From the NCBI GenBank assembly GCA_022791975.1, contig JAAWAC010000002.1, positions 124,001-188,000 of the forward strand: a stretch of DNA of 64,000 bases, written 5' to 3'. Source of the DNA: Lachnospiraceae bacterium. GTDB taxonomy: Bacteria; Bacillota; Clostridia; Lachnospirales; Lachnospiraceae. The translations under genes were made by a program, and so were the position numbers. The stretch's first letter is position 1; every line of letters begins with the position of its first letter. The notes beneath the pieces are model-generated. The model had not been told where the DNA came from and made no database searches. It worked only from the letters and a program-made list of their open reading frames with translations. Of this stretch, positions 16,733 through 25,600 are shown in pieces.

Positions 16733-16918
16733 ATGACACAATTATCAGAACTGGATGTGCAGAATCTGCGTCATTTAATTGGCAGTTATGAGACCACCCA
16801 TTGTAAAATGACTGATTACGCAAAAAATGCAACGGACCAGCAGGTGAGACAATTTTTCCAGAAATCGGCCCAGTCCGCGATGGAAAACAAGCAGCAGTTA
16901 ATGCAATTTTTAAAGTAG
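16733..16918 (+). CDS. Small spore-coat-associated protein (CotF-like partner)
   Basis: The 61-residue, Gln-rich helical protein has no signal peptide. It is followed after 12 bases by a CotF-like gene. In Lachnospiraceae such pairs of short helical proteins (this one with SYETTHCKMTDYAKNATDQQVRQFF) are called spore coat proteins. I rely on pattern similarity only. The function as a coat or coat-assembly protein is inferred from the family and the neighbour. Its ribosome binding site is buried in the upstream terminator stem. Confidence 0.6.
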   Translation: MTQLSELDVQNLRHLIGSYETTHCKMTDYAKNATDQQVRQFFQKSAQSAMENKQQLMQFLK

Positions 16919-16930
16919 GAGGCAGCAAAG

Positions 16931-17188
16931 ATGGATGAGAAAACCATGGTATCGGATGCTCTGTGGGGCATCAATGGAGAGCTGAAATTTTTTGGCGATG
17001 TGATTGCACAGACGGAGGAGCCTAAGCTTAAGCAGACCTTAAAGCAGATGCGCAATAAATGCGAGATGTCTCAGGAAGAATTGTATCAGATCGCTCGGGC
17101 AAAATCCTATTATGTGCCGGCCAGCAAGGCTACGGATGAGGAAGTGGCCCATGTGCGCTCCCTGTTCAGCCAGGGCAGCATGCTGTAA
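16931..17188 (+). CDS. CotF-like spore coat protein
   Basis: The 85-residue protein begins MDEKTMVSDALWGINGELK and has a helical hairpin (QTLKQMRNKCEMSQEELYQIARAKSYYVPA). This matches the short CotF-type coat proteins of clostridia (a ferritin-like helical bundle half), where YYxPA near the end is typical. AGGAGG lies upstream. It is co-transcribed with the 61-residue gene and closed by a strong terminator at 17210. It is probably expressed in the mother cell during sporulation, but no sporulation-sigma promoter could be assigned with confidence. Confidence 0.72.
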   Translation: MDEKTMVSDALWGINGELKFFGDVIAQTEEPKLKQTLKQMRNKCEMSQEELYQIARAKSYYVPASKATDEEVAHVRSLFSQGSML

Positions 17189-17209
17189 GTAACAAGAAAA
17201 CACAAAAGA

Positions 17210-17241
17210 CAGCCGCTGGAATATTCTCCGGCGGCTGTTTT
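17210..17241 (+). terminator. Terminator after the coat protein genes
   Basis: CAGCCGCTGGA (17210-17220) pairs with TCCGGCGGCTG (17227-17237) with one G-T pair, then TTTTCC. Confidence 0.85.
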
Positions 17242-17420
17242 CCTATGATTTCCATGAGTGAAGGTGACAGAAAGCCGGATGCTTTGAAAAGGTTGGGAGA
17301 ATTTAGAGAGCCGGAAGATAAGTCTGGCTTTCCCCATAGGGTTGTGTTATACTTTTTTCAGTACTTGTGGAAGGGGGAGGAGCCTTGGGGGCCTTACCTT
17401 TGAAGGAGCGGGAGGTACAT

Positions 17421-18071
17421 ATGAGAGAATTACCAAAATTGGATAATCTGGACAGACGGATACGCTATGTCCATTTGATGTTTGAGCGAGATACCAGGCA
17501 GCTTCCCCATTTTGAAATACCTCGGGGTTATGAGTTTCGGTATTTTCAGGATGGAGATCGGGACGATTGGATTGCCATTGAATGGAGTGCTGGGGAATTT
17601 CACAGCTATGAGGAAGGGCGAGAAGCCTGGACCAGATTTTATGAGGGACATGAGGAGGAATTGGGTTCCCGAATGTTTTTTATTGTAAATCAGGCAGGCG
17701 AAAAGGTGGCCACCGCTACCGCTTACTATGATGTCACTGGCGTGCCGGAACCAGGAGTAGGTAGGCTTCACTGGGTGGCGGTAAAGCGGGAGTACCAGGG
17801 AAGAGGACTTGCACGGCCCTTAATCTCCAGGGCGCTGGAGCGATTGAAGGAGCTGGGCTATGAGCGGGTAAAGCTTTCCACCCAGACCACCACCTGGGTA
17901 GCCTGCCGGTTGTACATGGACTTTGGCTTTCATCCGGAGCCCCAAAATGTGCAGGAGAGCCCGGAGGGATGGCGAATTCTAAAAAGGCTTACGAACCATC
18001 CGGTTCTGGAAGAATTTCCTATTGCAGAAGAAGAGGAGCTGTGGGCTAAGGAAGGGATAATTTCGTGTTGA
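17421..18071 (+). CDS. GNAT-family N-acetyltransferase
   Basis: The 216-residue protein has the acetyl-CoA binding motif V-A-V-K-REYQGRGLARPLISRALERLKELGYE and a downstream T-T-W-V-A-C-R-L-Y-M-D-F-GF segment, both GNAT hallmarks. The substrate is unknown. The start at 17421 is preferred because GGAGG lies 5 bases upstream, while the GTG at 17367 lacks this. It is a single gene between a terminator and gltX. Confidence 0.85.
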   Translation: MRELPKLDNLDRRIRYVHLMFERDTRQLPHFEIPRGYEFRYFQDGDRDDWIAIEWSAGEFHSYEEGREAWTRFYEGHEEELGSRMFFIVNQAGEKVATATAYYDVTGVPEPGVGRLHWVAVKREYQGRGLARPLISRALERLKELGYERVKLSTQTTTWVACRLYMDFGFHPEPQNVQESPEGWRILKRLTNHPVLEEFPIAEEEELWAKEGIISC

Positions 18072-18134
18072 CGCCCTTAAAAATCCCGTATATAATGGAC
18101 GAAACAACCAAATTTTGGGTAGAGGAGAGAGGAA

Positions 18135-19586
18135 ATGAGTAAGGTAAGAACCAGATTTGCACCCAGTCCCACCGGCCGCATGCACGTGGGAAATTTGAGA
18201 ACGGCCCTGTATGCCTATTTAATTGCCAAGCATGCGAAAGGAGACTTTCTTTTGCGCATTGAGGATACGGACCAGGAGCGCCTGGTAGAGGGGGCAGTGG
18301 ATATTATTTATCGAACCCTGGAAAAGACCGGGCTTTTACACGATGAGGGACCGGACAAGGATGGGGGTGTGGGACCCTATGTGCAGAGTGAGCGCCAGGC
18401 ATCTGGGATTTATCTTCAGTATGCCAAGCAGCTCATTGAAAAGGGAGAGGCTTATTACTGCTTCTGCGATAAGGAGCGATTGGATTCCCTGAAAACGCAG
18501 GTGGCAGGAAAGGAGATTGTGATCTATGACAAACACTGCCTTTCCTTAAGCAAGGAGGAGGTTGCGGCCAAGCTGGCAGCCGGTGTTCCCTATGTAATTC
18601 GCCAGAATAACCCTTCCACAGGCACCACAAGCTTTGTAGATGATATCTATGGGGAGATTACTGTGGACAATGGGGAGCTGGATGATATGATTCTGATTAA
18701 GTCAGATGGATATCCCACCTACAATTTCGCCAATGTGGTGGACGACCATCTGATGGGCATTACCCATGTGGTTCGGGGAAATGAGTATCTGTCCTCTTCC
18801 CCCAAATATAACCGGCTTTACCAGGCATTTGGCTGGGAAGTGCCCACCTATGTGCATTGTCCTCTGATCACCGATGAGGAGCACAAAAAGCTTTCCAAAC
18901 GGTGTGGACATTCCTCCTTTGAGGATTTAATTGAGCAGGGATTTCTCACAGAGGCCATTGTAAACTTTGTAGCCTTACTTGGCTGGAGTCCGGAGGAGGA
19001 TCGGGAGATTTTCACTTTGGAGGAGTTGATTCAGGCCTTTGACTATCATCATATAGGAAAAGCTCCCTCTGTTTTTGATTATACCAAACTGAAATGGATG
19101 AATGGGGAATATATGAAGGCCATGGAGTTTGACACTTTTTATCAAATGGCTCTTCCCTATATTAAAGAAGTCCTTACAAAGGACTATGACTTGAAAAAAA
19201 TTGCCGCCATGGTGAAGACTCGCATTGAGATCTTTCCGGATATCGCGGGACATATCGATTTCTTTGAGGAGCTTCCAGAGTATGACACGGCTATGTATGC
19301 CCACAAGAAAATGAAAACCACCAAGGAGTCTTCCCTGGAGGTTTTGACGGATCTGTTGCCCCGGCTGGAGGTCCAGGAAGACTATCGTAATGATGCCCTG
19401 TATAAGCTTCTTTCCGACTATGTGGCAGAAAAGGGCTGCAAAAATGGTTATGTGATGTGGCCAGTGCGGACAGCTGTGTCAGGGAAGCAGATGACACCCT
19501 GTGGCGCCACAGAGATTATGGAGGTTCTTGGACGGGAGGAATCCGTAAAGCGCATTCGCAAAGCCATAGAGCTTTTAAGCTGTTAG
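18135..19586 (+). CDS. gltX: Glutamyl-tRNA synthetase
   Basis: The 483-residue class I synthetase has the HIGH-like motif [18 protein letters not shown] near residues 8-25, [11 protein letters not shown], and the KLSKR motif near residue 253 (H-K-KLSKRCG). It charges tRNA-Glu and, in organisms lacking GlnRS, often tRNA-Gln as well. Here the K-R-C-G-H continuation is typical of clostridial copies. A good ribosome binding site (GAGAGGA) precedes the ATG. The helicase gene starts 10 bases after it. Confidence 0.96.
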   Translation: MSKVRTRFAPSPTGRMHVGNLRTALYAYLIAKHAKGDFLLRIEDTDQERLVEGAVDIIYRTLEKTGLLHDEGPDKDGGVGPYVQSERQASGIYLQYAKQLIEKGEAYYCFCDKERLDSLKTQVAGKEIVIYDKHCLSLSKEEVAAKLAAGVPYVIRQNNPSTGTTSFVDDIYGEITVDNGELDDMILIKSDGYPTYNFANVVDDHLMGITHVVRGNEYLSSSPKYNRLYQAFGWEVPTYVHCPLITDEEHKKLSKRCGHSSFEDLIEQGFLTEAIVNFVALLGWSPEEDREIFTLEELIQAFDYHHIGKAPSVFDYTKLKWMNGEYMKAMEFDTFYQMALPYIKEVLTKDYDLKKIAAMVKTRIEIFPDIAGHIDFFEELPEYDTAMYAHKKMKTTKESSLEVLTDLLPRLEVQEDYRNDALYKLLSDYVAEKGCKNGYVMWPVRTAVSGKQMTPCGATEIMEVLGREESVKRIRKAIELLSC

Positions 19587-19596
19587 AGGAGTTTTT

Positions 19597-21468
19597 ATGC
19601 CGAATTTATCCAAATCCCAGCAGGAGGCCGTTTGTCACAGAGACGGCCCCATGCTGGTTCTGGCAGGTCCCGGTTCCGGAAAAACGAGGGTAATCACCTA
19701 TCGGATTCAGTATTTAATTGAAGAATACCATATTTCGCCGGCTGAGATCTTGGTGGTAACCTTTACCAGAGCCGCAGCCCAGGAGATGAAGGGACGTTTC
19801 CTGGAGCGCATAGGTCAGGAGGCTACAGCGGTTTCTTTTGGCACCTTTCACGCGGTGTTCTTTGGAATTTTAAAGCATGCCTACGGTTTTCGGGCAGATC
19901 AGATTGTGCGCACGGAACAGCAGTATGATTTTTTGCGGGATCAGGTGCGCAAGCTGCGGCTGGAAATTGAAGATGAGGGGGAATTTTTGTCTGATCTGCT
20001 GGGGGAAATCGGACGGGTAAAAAATCAGCGGTTGCCTCTTGAGGACTACCGAGCCGTAAGCTGCGATACCGCTGCCTTTCAGCGGCTATATCAGGGATAT
20101 GAGGAGCGGCTTCGTCGGGCGCGCCTTCTGGATTTTGATGATATGTTGGGCTACTGCTATGAGCTTTTTATCCAGCGATCCGACATTCTGGCTGCCTGGC
20201 AGCGAAAGTACCGCTATATTCTGGTGGATGAGTTTCAGGATATCAATCAGCTGCAATATGACATTATCCGCATGCTGGCGGCACCGAAAAATCATCTCTT
20301 TGTGGTGGGAGATGACGACCAGGCGATTTATGGCTTTCGAGGGTCCTGCCCGGAGTTGATGCTGCATTTCCAGAAGGATTTTCCGGAGGCCAAGCGGGTG
20401 CTTTTGGATCGAAACTACCGTTCCACGCCCCAGATTGTGGAGCAGAGTCTGTGGCTTATCCGCCAGAATGAAAACCGCTTTAAAAAGGAACTCTCCGCAG
20501 AAAAACCGGATGGACCTCCTGTTTTGTTCCACACCTTTGCCAATCAGGAGGAGGAACTGGACAGCATGGTAGATAAAATCCGGGCCTTTGGTGAGCGGGG
20601 TGGCAGCTATCAGGATGTGGCAGTGCTGTTTCGGACGAATACCCAAGCCTCCGGACTTGTGGAGAAGCTTATGGAGCGAAACATTCCTTTTCAGATTCGG
20701 GATCGTCTCCCAAACTTGTATGACCACTGGATTTCCAAGCACATACAGGCGTATATCCGTATGGCACTGGGCTCTCGGAAGCGACAGGACTTTCTAATGG
20801 TGATGAACCGGCCCAAGCGCTATCTCAGCAGGGATGTCCTGGAAAACCAGGAGATTTGTTTGGAGGAGCTCTACAAGCTCTACGATGATAAGCCTTGGGT
20901 CTGTGAACGCCTGGAAAAGCTGGAGTATGACTGGAAGATGCTTGCCCGGATGAAGCCCTTTGGGGCCATTCACTATATCCGCCATGTGGTGGGATATGAG
21001 GAATATCTGCGGGAATATGCGGAATTTCGCGGTGTAAAACCAGAGGAATTTTTGGAGGTCTATGAAGAAATCCAGGAACAGTCCCGCCGGTTTTCCTCTT
21101 TTACAGAGTGGTTTGCCTATCTGGAGGAGTATGAGAAGGAGCTTAAACGCCAAGCTAGGGACCAGGAAAAGCGAAGAGATGGGGTGGTCCTTTCCACCAT
21201 GCACAGCAGCAAGGGGTTGGAGTACCAGATTGTATTTATCCCTGACGCCAATGAGGGGATTACACCCCACAAGCGAGCGGTATTGCCCGAGGAAATTGAG
21301 GAAGAACGCCGGCTGTTTTACGTGGCCATGACCCGAGCCCGAGAGGTTTTATACATATTTGCAGTGAAGGAGCGACATGGAAAACAACAGAGCGTTTCCC
21401 GGTTCTATCTGGAGGCAGGGGCAAAAGGGGCGCTGGCAGAGCAAAACGGAACTTATATTAGGAGGTAG
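19597..21468 (+). CDS. UvrD/Rep-family superfamily 1 DNA helicase (short PcrA-like)
   Basis: The 623-residue protein has motif I AGPGSGKT at residues 23-30, FGTFHAVFF (Ia region), motif II DEFQDIN, motif III VGDDDQAIYGFRG, motif IV (DRNYRS), then V-LSTMHSSKGLEYQIVF and VAMTRAREVLYIF. These are diagnostic of UvrD/PcrA 3'-5' helicases. It is roughly 100 residues shorter than PcrA and lacks PcrA's C-terminal extension, so it is a distinct small paralogue. It follows gltX closely and is 5 bases from the flavin reductase gene. Confidence 0.9.
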   Translation: MPNLSKSQQEAVCHRDGPMLVLAGPGSGKTRVITYRIQYLIEEYHISPAEILVVTFTRAAAQEMKGRFLERIGQEATAVSFGTFHAVFFGILKHAYGFRADQIVRTEQQYDFLRDQVRKLRLEIEDEGEFLSDLLGEIGRVKNQRLPLEDYRAVSCDTAAFQRLYQGYEERLRRARLLDFDDMLGYCYELFIQRSDILAAWQRKYRYILVDEFQDINQLQYDIIRMLAAPKNHLFVVGDDDQAIYGFRGSCPELMLHFQKDFPEAKRVLLDRNYRSTPQIVEQSLWLIRQNENRFKKELSAEKPDGPPVLFHTFANQEEELDSMVDKIRAFGERGGSYQDVAVLFRTNTQASGLVEKLMERNIPFQIRDRLPNLYDHWISKHIQAYIRMALGSRKRQDFLMVMNRPKRYLSRDVLENQEICLEELYKLYDDKPWVCERLEKLEYDWKMLARMKPFGAIHYIRHVVGYEEYLREYAEFRGVKPEEFLEVYEEIQEQSRRFSSFTEWFAYLEEYEKELKRQARDQEKRRDGVVLSTMHSSKGLEYQIVFIPDANEGITPHKRAVLPEEIEEERRLFYVAMTRAREVLYIFAVKERHGKQQSVSRFYLEAGAKGALAEQNGTYIRR

Positions 21469-21473
21469 AAAAT

Positions 21474-21986
21474 ATGTGGAAGTTAATAAAACCAGAGGAA
21501 ATTAAAGATAATGTATTCCAGGCCATAGGGAAGGATTGGATGTTGATTACGGCTGGCACGGAAGAGAAGGCCAATGCCATGACGGCCAGCTGGGGTGGTA
21601 TGGGGATTTTGTGGAGGAAGCCAGTGGTGACTGCCTACATTCGTCCCCAACGCTTTACCAAGGGTCTGGTGGACGCCCAGGATACCTTTACTTTAAGCTT
21701 CTATGAGGAGGCATACAGAAAAAGTTTAAATTATATGGGGACTGTTTCCGGGGCACAGGAGGATAAGATCGCAGGTGGTGGATTAACCTTGAAGCTTTTT
21801 GACGGCGTGCCGGCCTTTGAGGAAAGCCGTATGGTTCTGGTGTGCAAAAAGCTTTATACCCAGGAGCTTAAAGAGGAATGCTTTCTGTATCCGGAGCTGA
21901 TTGAGCAAAACTATGCCCAAAAAGATTTTCATACCATGTATATAGGGGAAGTTATGCAGGTGTACGTGAAGGAATCTGATAAATAA
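21474..21986 (+). CDS. Flavin reductase-like FMN-binding protein
   Basis: The 170-residue protein has the split-barrel flavin reductase fold. It has an N-terminal W-M-L-I-T-A-G region with NAMTASWGGMGILWRKPVVTAYIRPQRFTKGLVDA, followed by FTLSFYEEAYRKSLNYMGTVSG. It probably binds FMN and transfers electrons to an unknown partner. AGGAGG precedes the ATG. It is the last gene of the gltX-helicase group and ends at a strong bidirectional terminator. Confidence 0.85.
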   Translation: MWKLIKPEEIKDNVFQAIGKDWMLITAGTEEKANAMTASWGGMGILWRKPVVTAYIRPQRFTKGLVDAQDTFTLSFYEEAYRKSLNYMGTVSGAQEDKIAGGGLTLKLFDGVPAFEESRMVLVCKKLYTQELKEECFLYPELIEQNYAQKDFHTMYIGEVMQVYVKESDK

Positions 21987-21997
21987 ACGAAATAAAG

Positions 21998-22045
21998 CTC
22001 CCCTGCTTTTGGCCATAAAACCAAAAGGCAGGGGAGTCTTCTTTT
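21998..22045. terminator. Bidirectional terminator between convergent genes
   Basis: CTCCCCTGCTTTTGG (from 21998) pairs with CCAAAAGGCAGGGGAG (22021-22036), with T-rich sequence on the right and A-rich sequence on the left. It serves the flavin reductase gene and the convergent DUF1292 gene. Confidence 0.88.
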
Positions 22046-22053
22046 TCCCAAGA

Positions 22054-22407
22054 TTAGTCTTCTTCGTCTAATTCCTCTTCCTCCACGATCTCATCGTATT
22101 CTGCCGCATCCAGGAATTCGTCAAAGGCATCAGCCACAGCCTCATACTCCTCATCATCCTCAATGTTTTCCAGGGTAGGACCGCCGTTCTCCTTAATATA
22201 ACGATAAATATATACCTCGCCGTCCTCGTTTTCGCCGTTTTCATCCAGCGGAAGGAGGGCAATATAGTCACGGCCATTTACCGGAAAGATGGTCAGGATG
22301 GCACATTCAATCTGCTCATCGTTGTCCAAGGTCAACGTAACTGTGAGATTTCCATCGCAGGAGTCACAGTTTCCGGTACATGCTTTATCATTGCAATTAG
22401 TTTCCAT
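22054..22407 (-). CDS. DUF1292 family protein
   Basis: The 117-residue, very acidic protein has the DUF1292 core (L-D-N-D-E-Q-I-ECAILTIFPVNGRDYIALLPLD, then V-YIYRYIKENGGPTLENIEDDEEYEAVADAFDE). An N-terminal Cys cluster (CNDKACTGNCDSCDG) may bind metal and is seen in lachnospiral versions. The function is unknown. The start at 22407 has GAGAGGA 6 bases upstream on the minus strand. It is convergent with the flavin reductase gene. Confidence 0.85.
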   Translation of the reverse strand: METNCNDKACTGNCDSCDGNLTVTLTLDNDEQIECAILTIFPVNGRDYIALLPLDENGENEDGEVYIYRYIKENGGPTLENIEDDEEYEAVADAFDEFLDAAEYDEIVEEEELDEED

Positions 22408-22559
22408 GTTCATTCCTCTCATTCTGAATTGGGTATTATGATCCTTTTGGTGAACCATGATTTAACTCTAACAAATACAACTTAGAAAAGCAACCCTTTT
22501 CCACGTAAGAAATTCATAAATTTTTATAAAGAAGTTATTTTGGTTTTCAAGTGTAAGGG

Positions 22560-23339
22560 TTACGCGATTTGATCCAGGCGCTCCTTTACCTTCCGCAATT
22601 CATCCTCCAAAATCCGCACACGGATCAGCAGGAGTTCCTTTTCATTTTCCACTTTTAAGGCATCATCCAGCTTTCTGCTCAGATCCAGATGGCCCTCCGC
22701 AACAATCATAATGTTTTTGTCTGTGACATTTTCCATATGTAACATAATATCTATAACGTTCTTCTCAACAGATTTCAGGCGGATATCCAATTCTTCAAAG
22801 CTGGTGTCAAAATTCTGTTCGAGATTATCTAGCTTGGCATTAAAATTCTGCTCGAGATAATCCAGCTTACCATCAAAATTTTTCTCGAGCTTGTCCAGCT
22901 TGGTATCAAAATTCTGTTCAAGATTATCTAGCTTACCATCAAAATTTTTCTCAAGCTTGTCCAGCTTGACATCAAAATTCTGCTCAAGATTATTCAGCTT
23001 ACCATCAAAATTTTTCTCAAGCTTGTCTAGCTTGGTATCAAAATTCTGCTCGAGATTATTCAGCTTATCATCAAAATTTTTCTCGAGCTTGTCTAACTTG
23101 GCATCAAAATTCTGCTCGAAATTATCTAGCTTACCATCAAAATTTTCCTCCAGGCTGTCCAGCTTGGCATCAAAATTCTGCTCGAAATTATCTAGCTTAC
23201 CGTCAAAATTTTCCTCCAGGCTGTCCAGCTTGGCATTAAAATTCTGCTCGAAATTATCTAGCTTACCATCAAATCTCTCTTCAAAAGCAGTAAACAGTTG
23301 ACCGATTGCCTGGAGATCTTCCCTGGTGAGCGCCATCAT
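22560..23339 (-). CDS. Coiled-coil protein built of 15 tandem 11-residue repeats
   Basis: The 259-residue protein starts ALTREDLQAIGQLFTAFEERFDG. From about residue 19 to 183 it repeats an 11-residue unit with consensus LEQNFDxKLDK alternating with LEKNFDGKLDN, giving a 66-base DNA period. An 11-residue period predicts a right-handed (hendecad) coiled coil, as in surface-layer and LEA-type proteins. Residues 184-259 continue as a more ordinary heptad-like helix ending ELRKVKERLDQIA. There is no signal peptide or membrane span. The function is unknown. Such short-period repeats expand and contract easily. The gene stands alone. Confidence 0.8.
   Translation of the reverse strand: MMALTREDLQAIGQLFTAFEERFDGKLDNFEQNFNAKLDSLEENFDGKLDNFEQNFDAKLDSLEENFDGKLDNFEQNFDAKLDKLEKNFDDKLNNLEQNFDTKLDKLEKNFDGKLNNLEQNFDVKLDKLEKNFDGKLDNLEQNFDTKLDKLEKNFDGKLDYLEQNFNAKLDNLEQNFDTSFEELDIRLKSVEKNVIDIMLHMENVTDKNIMIVAEGHLDLSRKLDDALKVENEKELLLIRVRILEDELRKVKERLDQIA
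22790..23285. repeat. Tandem 33/66-bp repeats inside the coiled-coil gene
   Basis: On the plus strand, units reading TTATCTAGCTTACCATCAAA and TTGTCCAGCTTGGCATCAAA alternate about every 33 bases. The left copies (TTCTCAAGCTTGTCC type) and right copies (TTCCTCCAGGCTGTCC type) form two sub-families, suggesting two rounds of expansion. Confidence 0.85.
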
Positions 23340-23511
23340 AAGCCTCCCTTCTGTTTTTTACTTTCCTGTGTACAAGCAGTATAACATATGGGGAGGATAA
23401 AGTCTATCACCCTTTATTTTTTTCAGCCCTTATGCTATACTTTTTCTACCCTATATGAACATGGAATAGGCGGCAGGAGCAGAAAAAAGAGAGGAGCAAA
23501 AATCAGGCCAT

Positions 23512-24090
23512 ATGAAATTTATTCAGGATATTACAGAGTTTGTTTTTGTGGAGCACCCACCTGAAAAGGCGGATATCATCTTTATTCCCGGCAGCTCCCA
23601 CAAAGAGTTGGCGGTTACGGCGGCTAGTCTCTGGCGGCAGGGCTTTGCGCCGTGGATATTGCCTTCGGGGAAGTACAGTAAGCCGGTAGGCCACTGTACC
23701 ATAGAAGGATTTAAGACCGAATGTGGATATTTGCGACATGTTTTGTTAGAGGAGGGGGTGCCGGAGGCGGCAATCCTCCAGGAACACCAGGCCACCTATA
23801 CCTATGAAAATGCCATATATTCCCGGCAGGTGACGGATAAAGCAGGGTTGGAGATAAAAAAAGCCATTCTCTGTCCCCAGGCCTATCATGCCAGGCGCTG
23901 CCTCTTATATTATGAGATTCTGTATCCGGACACAACGTTTTTTGTCTGTCCCACCAATACGCGGGGGATTACCCGGGACAACTGGTCCACACAGGAGGCA
24001 TCCATCGATCTGGTCTTAGGAGAGCTGGAGCGATGCGGTGGGCAATTCCATGAAATTTTGCGGATCTATGGAGTAAACCAGTCTGTCTAG
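23512..24090 (+). CDS. YdcF/DUF218 family protein
   Basis: The 192-residue protein has the DUF218 core: ADIIFIPGSSHKELAVTAASLWRQGFAPWILPSGK, then E-C-G-Y-L-R-H-V-L-L-EEGVPEAAILQE, and the T-YENAIYSRQV segment before a second nucleotide-fold half with the HARRCLLYYEILYPDTTFF stretch. Family members (YdcF, SanA) are Rossmann-like, with proposed roles in envelope or nucleotide metabolism. No membrane anchor is present here, unlike ElyC/SanA. AGGAG lies upstream of the ATG. Confidence 0.8.
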   Translation: MKFIQDITEFVFVEHPPEKADIIFIPGSSHKELAVTAASLWRQGFAPWILPSGKYSKPVGHCTIEGFKTECGYLRHVLLEEGVPEAAILQEHQATYTYENAIYSRQVTDKAGLEIKKAILCPQAYHARRCLLYYEILYPDTTFFVCPTNTRGITRDNWSTQEASIDLVLGELERCGGQFHEILRIYGVNQSV

Positions 24091-24170
24091 AAATGCAGAG
24101 TAGGTTTTGGGAAAGTATTTGGTCCATAAGGTACAGCTGAGTATGAGAAACTTATCACAGGAGGAATGTA

Positions 24171-24944
24171 ATGAAGATACAGGAGGTTATTGCACTAGTA
24201 AAAAGAACAAAGGATCTGGTGGAAAATCAGGAGCTGGCGGAGCATATAAAAGTAAAAGGACCAGCAGATTATGTAACCCAGGTGGATATTGGGATACAGA
24301 ATTTTTTAAAGGAAGAGTTATCCCGGCTGGCACCTCAGATACAATTTCTGGGGGAAGAAACCGGACTTCAGGAGCTTACAGGAGACAGCTTTTGGATCTT
24401 GGACCCCATTGACGGAACAACCAACCTGATTCACGGGTATCTGCACAGCACCGTATCCCTGGGATTGTGTCAGCAGGGGGAGATAGTGATGGGCATTGTG
24501 TATGATCCCTTTCGGGAGGAGGTCTTCTGGGCAGAAAAGGGAAAGGGCAGTTTTTTAAATGATAAGCCTATCCAGGTTTCCAAAAGTGCCAGCCTTTCCA
24601 AGACCATTATCGGTGTGGGAACCACGCCCTATCAGAGGGAGCTGGCAGAAGAAAATTTCAAGTGTTTTCACCGGGTTTTTATGCGCTGTCAGGATATTCG
24701 TAGAACAGGCTCCGCAGCCATGGAGCTGGCCTACACAGCCTGTGGGCGACAGGGAGGCTATTTTGAAGCCTGCCTGCAACCCTGGGACTACGCGGCTGGG
24801 CTTTTGCTGGTTCAGGAGGCCGGAGGTCTTGTGACAGACTTCTTTGGAAGGCCCACAGATCCCAGAAAAGCCGGAAGTGTGGTGGCTACCAATGGCCTTC
24901 TCCACAAAGAGCTTCTGGAGCTTTTGAAGAGGGAACCGTCTTAA
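24171..24944 (+). CDS. Inositol monophosphatase family protein
   Basis: The 257-residue protein has the metal-binding motifs of the family: GEETG near residue 66, DPIDGTTNLIHGY near residue 85, and the C-terminal LQPWDYAAGLLLVQEAGG. It hydrolyses a phosphate monoester. Inositol-1-phosphate, PAP or fructose-1,6-bisphosphate are all possible for this family. CAGGAGG lies upstream. It is convergent with luxS, with only 15 bases between the genes. Confidence 0.9.
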   Translation: MKIQEVIALVKRTKDLVENQELAEHIKVKGPADYVTQVDIGIQNFLKEELSRLAPQIQFLGEETGLQELTGDSFWILDPIDGTTNLIHGYLHSTVSLGLCQQGEIVMGIVYDPFREEVFWAEKGKGSFLNDKPIQVSKSASLSKTIIGVGTTPYQRELAEENFKCFHRVFMRCQDIRRTGSAAMELAYTACGRQGGYFEACLQPWDYAAGLLLVQEAGGLVTDFFGRPTDPRKAGSVVATNGLLHKELLELLKREPS

Positions 24945-24959
24945 AGCTGGCAAATTGGT

Positions 24960-25445
24960 TTACTCTGGATAGACCAATCGATCTTCTCCAATATTTTCCA
25001 GAACCTCTTTCAGGTATCTGGCAGCCAGATATTTTGCCATGGGAAGATTCATGTCCAGGTAATTGCCACAGTCTCTGGGAGCTGCTCCGGGAATGGTACC
25101 CTCAAAGTCTCGGATAAAGCTCCACAGTTCTCTCATAAGAGGAACAATCTCCCGGGAGGAATAATCCCCAATGAGCAACAGATAAAAACCGGTGCGGCAA
25201 CCCATAGGACCAAAATACAAGGTCTTGGGGCCAAAGTCCGGATGATTGCGCAGGAAAGTGGCGGCCAGGTGCTCAATGGCATGCATCTCCGCCGTGTTCA
25301 TCACCGGCTCCTCATTGGGGCTAGTGAAACGCAGATCAAAGGTTGTGACAAGGGTATCCCCCACCGGATCTTTGCGGGAAACATAAACACCGGGCTTAAG
25401 CTTTTCATGGTTAATTGTGAAACTAGTAATTTTTTCCATATCCAT
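24960..25445 (-). CDS. luxS: S-ribosylhomocysteine lyase
   Basis: The 161-residue protein has the zinc ligands in MHAIEHLAATFLRNH (HxxEH) and GPMGCRTGFYLLL, plus PEEV-type N-terminal sequence (VDHTL replaced by NHEKLKPGVYVSR). LuxS splits S-ribosylhomocysteine into homocysteine and DPD, the precursor of autoinducer-2. Three in-frame ATGs (25451, 25445, 25439) follow AAAGGA. The middle one has the best spacing. A promoter is visible at 25522-25550 on the minus strand. Confidence 0.93.
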   Translation of the reverse strand: MDMEKITSFTINHEKLKPGVYVSRKDPVGDTLVTTFDLRFTSPNEEPVMNTAEMHAIEHLAATFLRNHPDFGPKTLYFGPMGCRTGFYLLLIGDYSSREIVPLMRELWSFIRDFEGTIPGAAPRDCGNYLDMNLPMAKYLAARYLKEVLENIGEDRLVYPE

Positions 25446-25521
25446 ATCCATCCTTTCTTTGTCTGAGCTTGTGGAAACATCCTTATGTGGACAAAGGAGT
25501 GTAGAGCTGTCCACGGAAGGT

Positions 25522-25550
25522 ATGATACCATATTTTTTATTTTGCCACAA
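25522..25550 (-). promoter_or_regulatory. Promoter of luxS
   Basis: On the minus strand TTGTGG (25550-25545) and TATCAT (25527-25522) are 17 bases apart. Confidence 0.6.
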
Positions 25551-25570
25551 GCAATAGAGGTCTCAAAACC

Positions 25571-25600
25571 TTGACGAAGTCTGGCGGATGGTGGTATGAT
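25571..25600 (+). promoter_or_regulatory. Promoter of mgtE with a roughly 280-base leader
   Basis: TTGACG (25571-25576) and TATGAT (25595-25600) are 18 bases apart. The leader up to 25887 has no gene. It contains AAGTGAA near 25691 facing TTCACTT near 25762 followed by a T-rich run, and a GCCGGCT/AGCCGGT hairpin near 25842-25860. The conserved M-box (ykoK) sequence blocks are not recognisable. Confidence 0.55.

Noticed and set aside
17367-17420. N-terminal extension of the acetyltransferase from GTG 17367
   Set aside because: The region contains the ribosome binding site for ATG 17421 and is not conserved in pattern.
22790-23285. Possible CRISPR array from the regularly spaced repeats
   Set aside because: The repeats are contiguous coding repeats of 33/66 bases with no unique spacers, in frame with an 11-residue protein repeat.
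22891-23301. 136-residue frame on the plus strand opposite the coiled-coil gene
   Set aside because: It is a low-complexity Ser/Phe/Lys shadow generated by the repeats of the real minus-strand gene. It has no ribosome binding site and no homology pattern.
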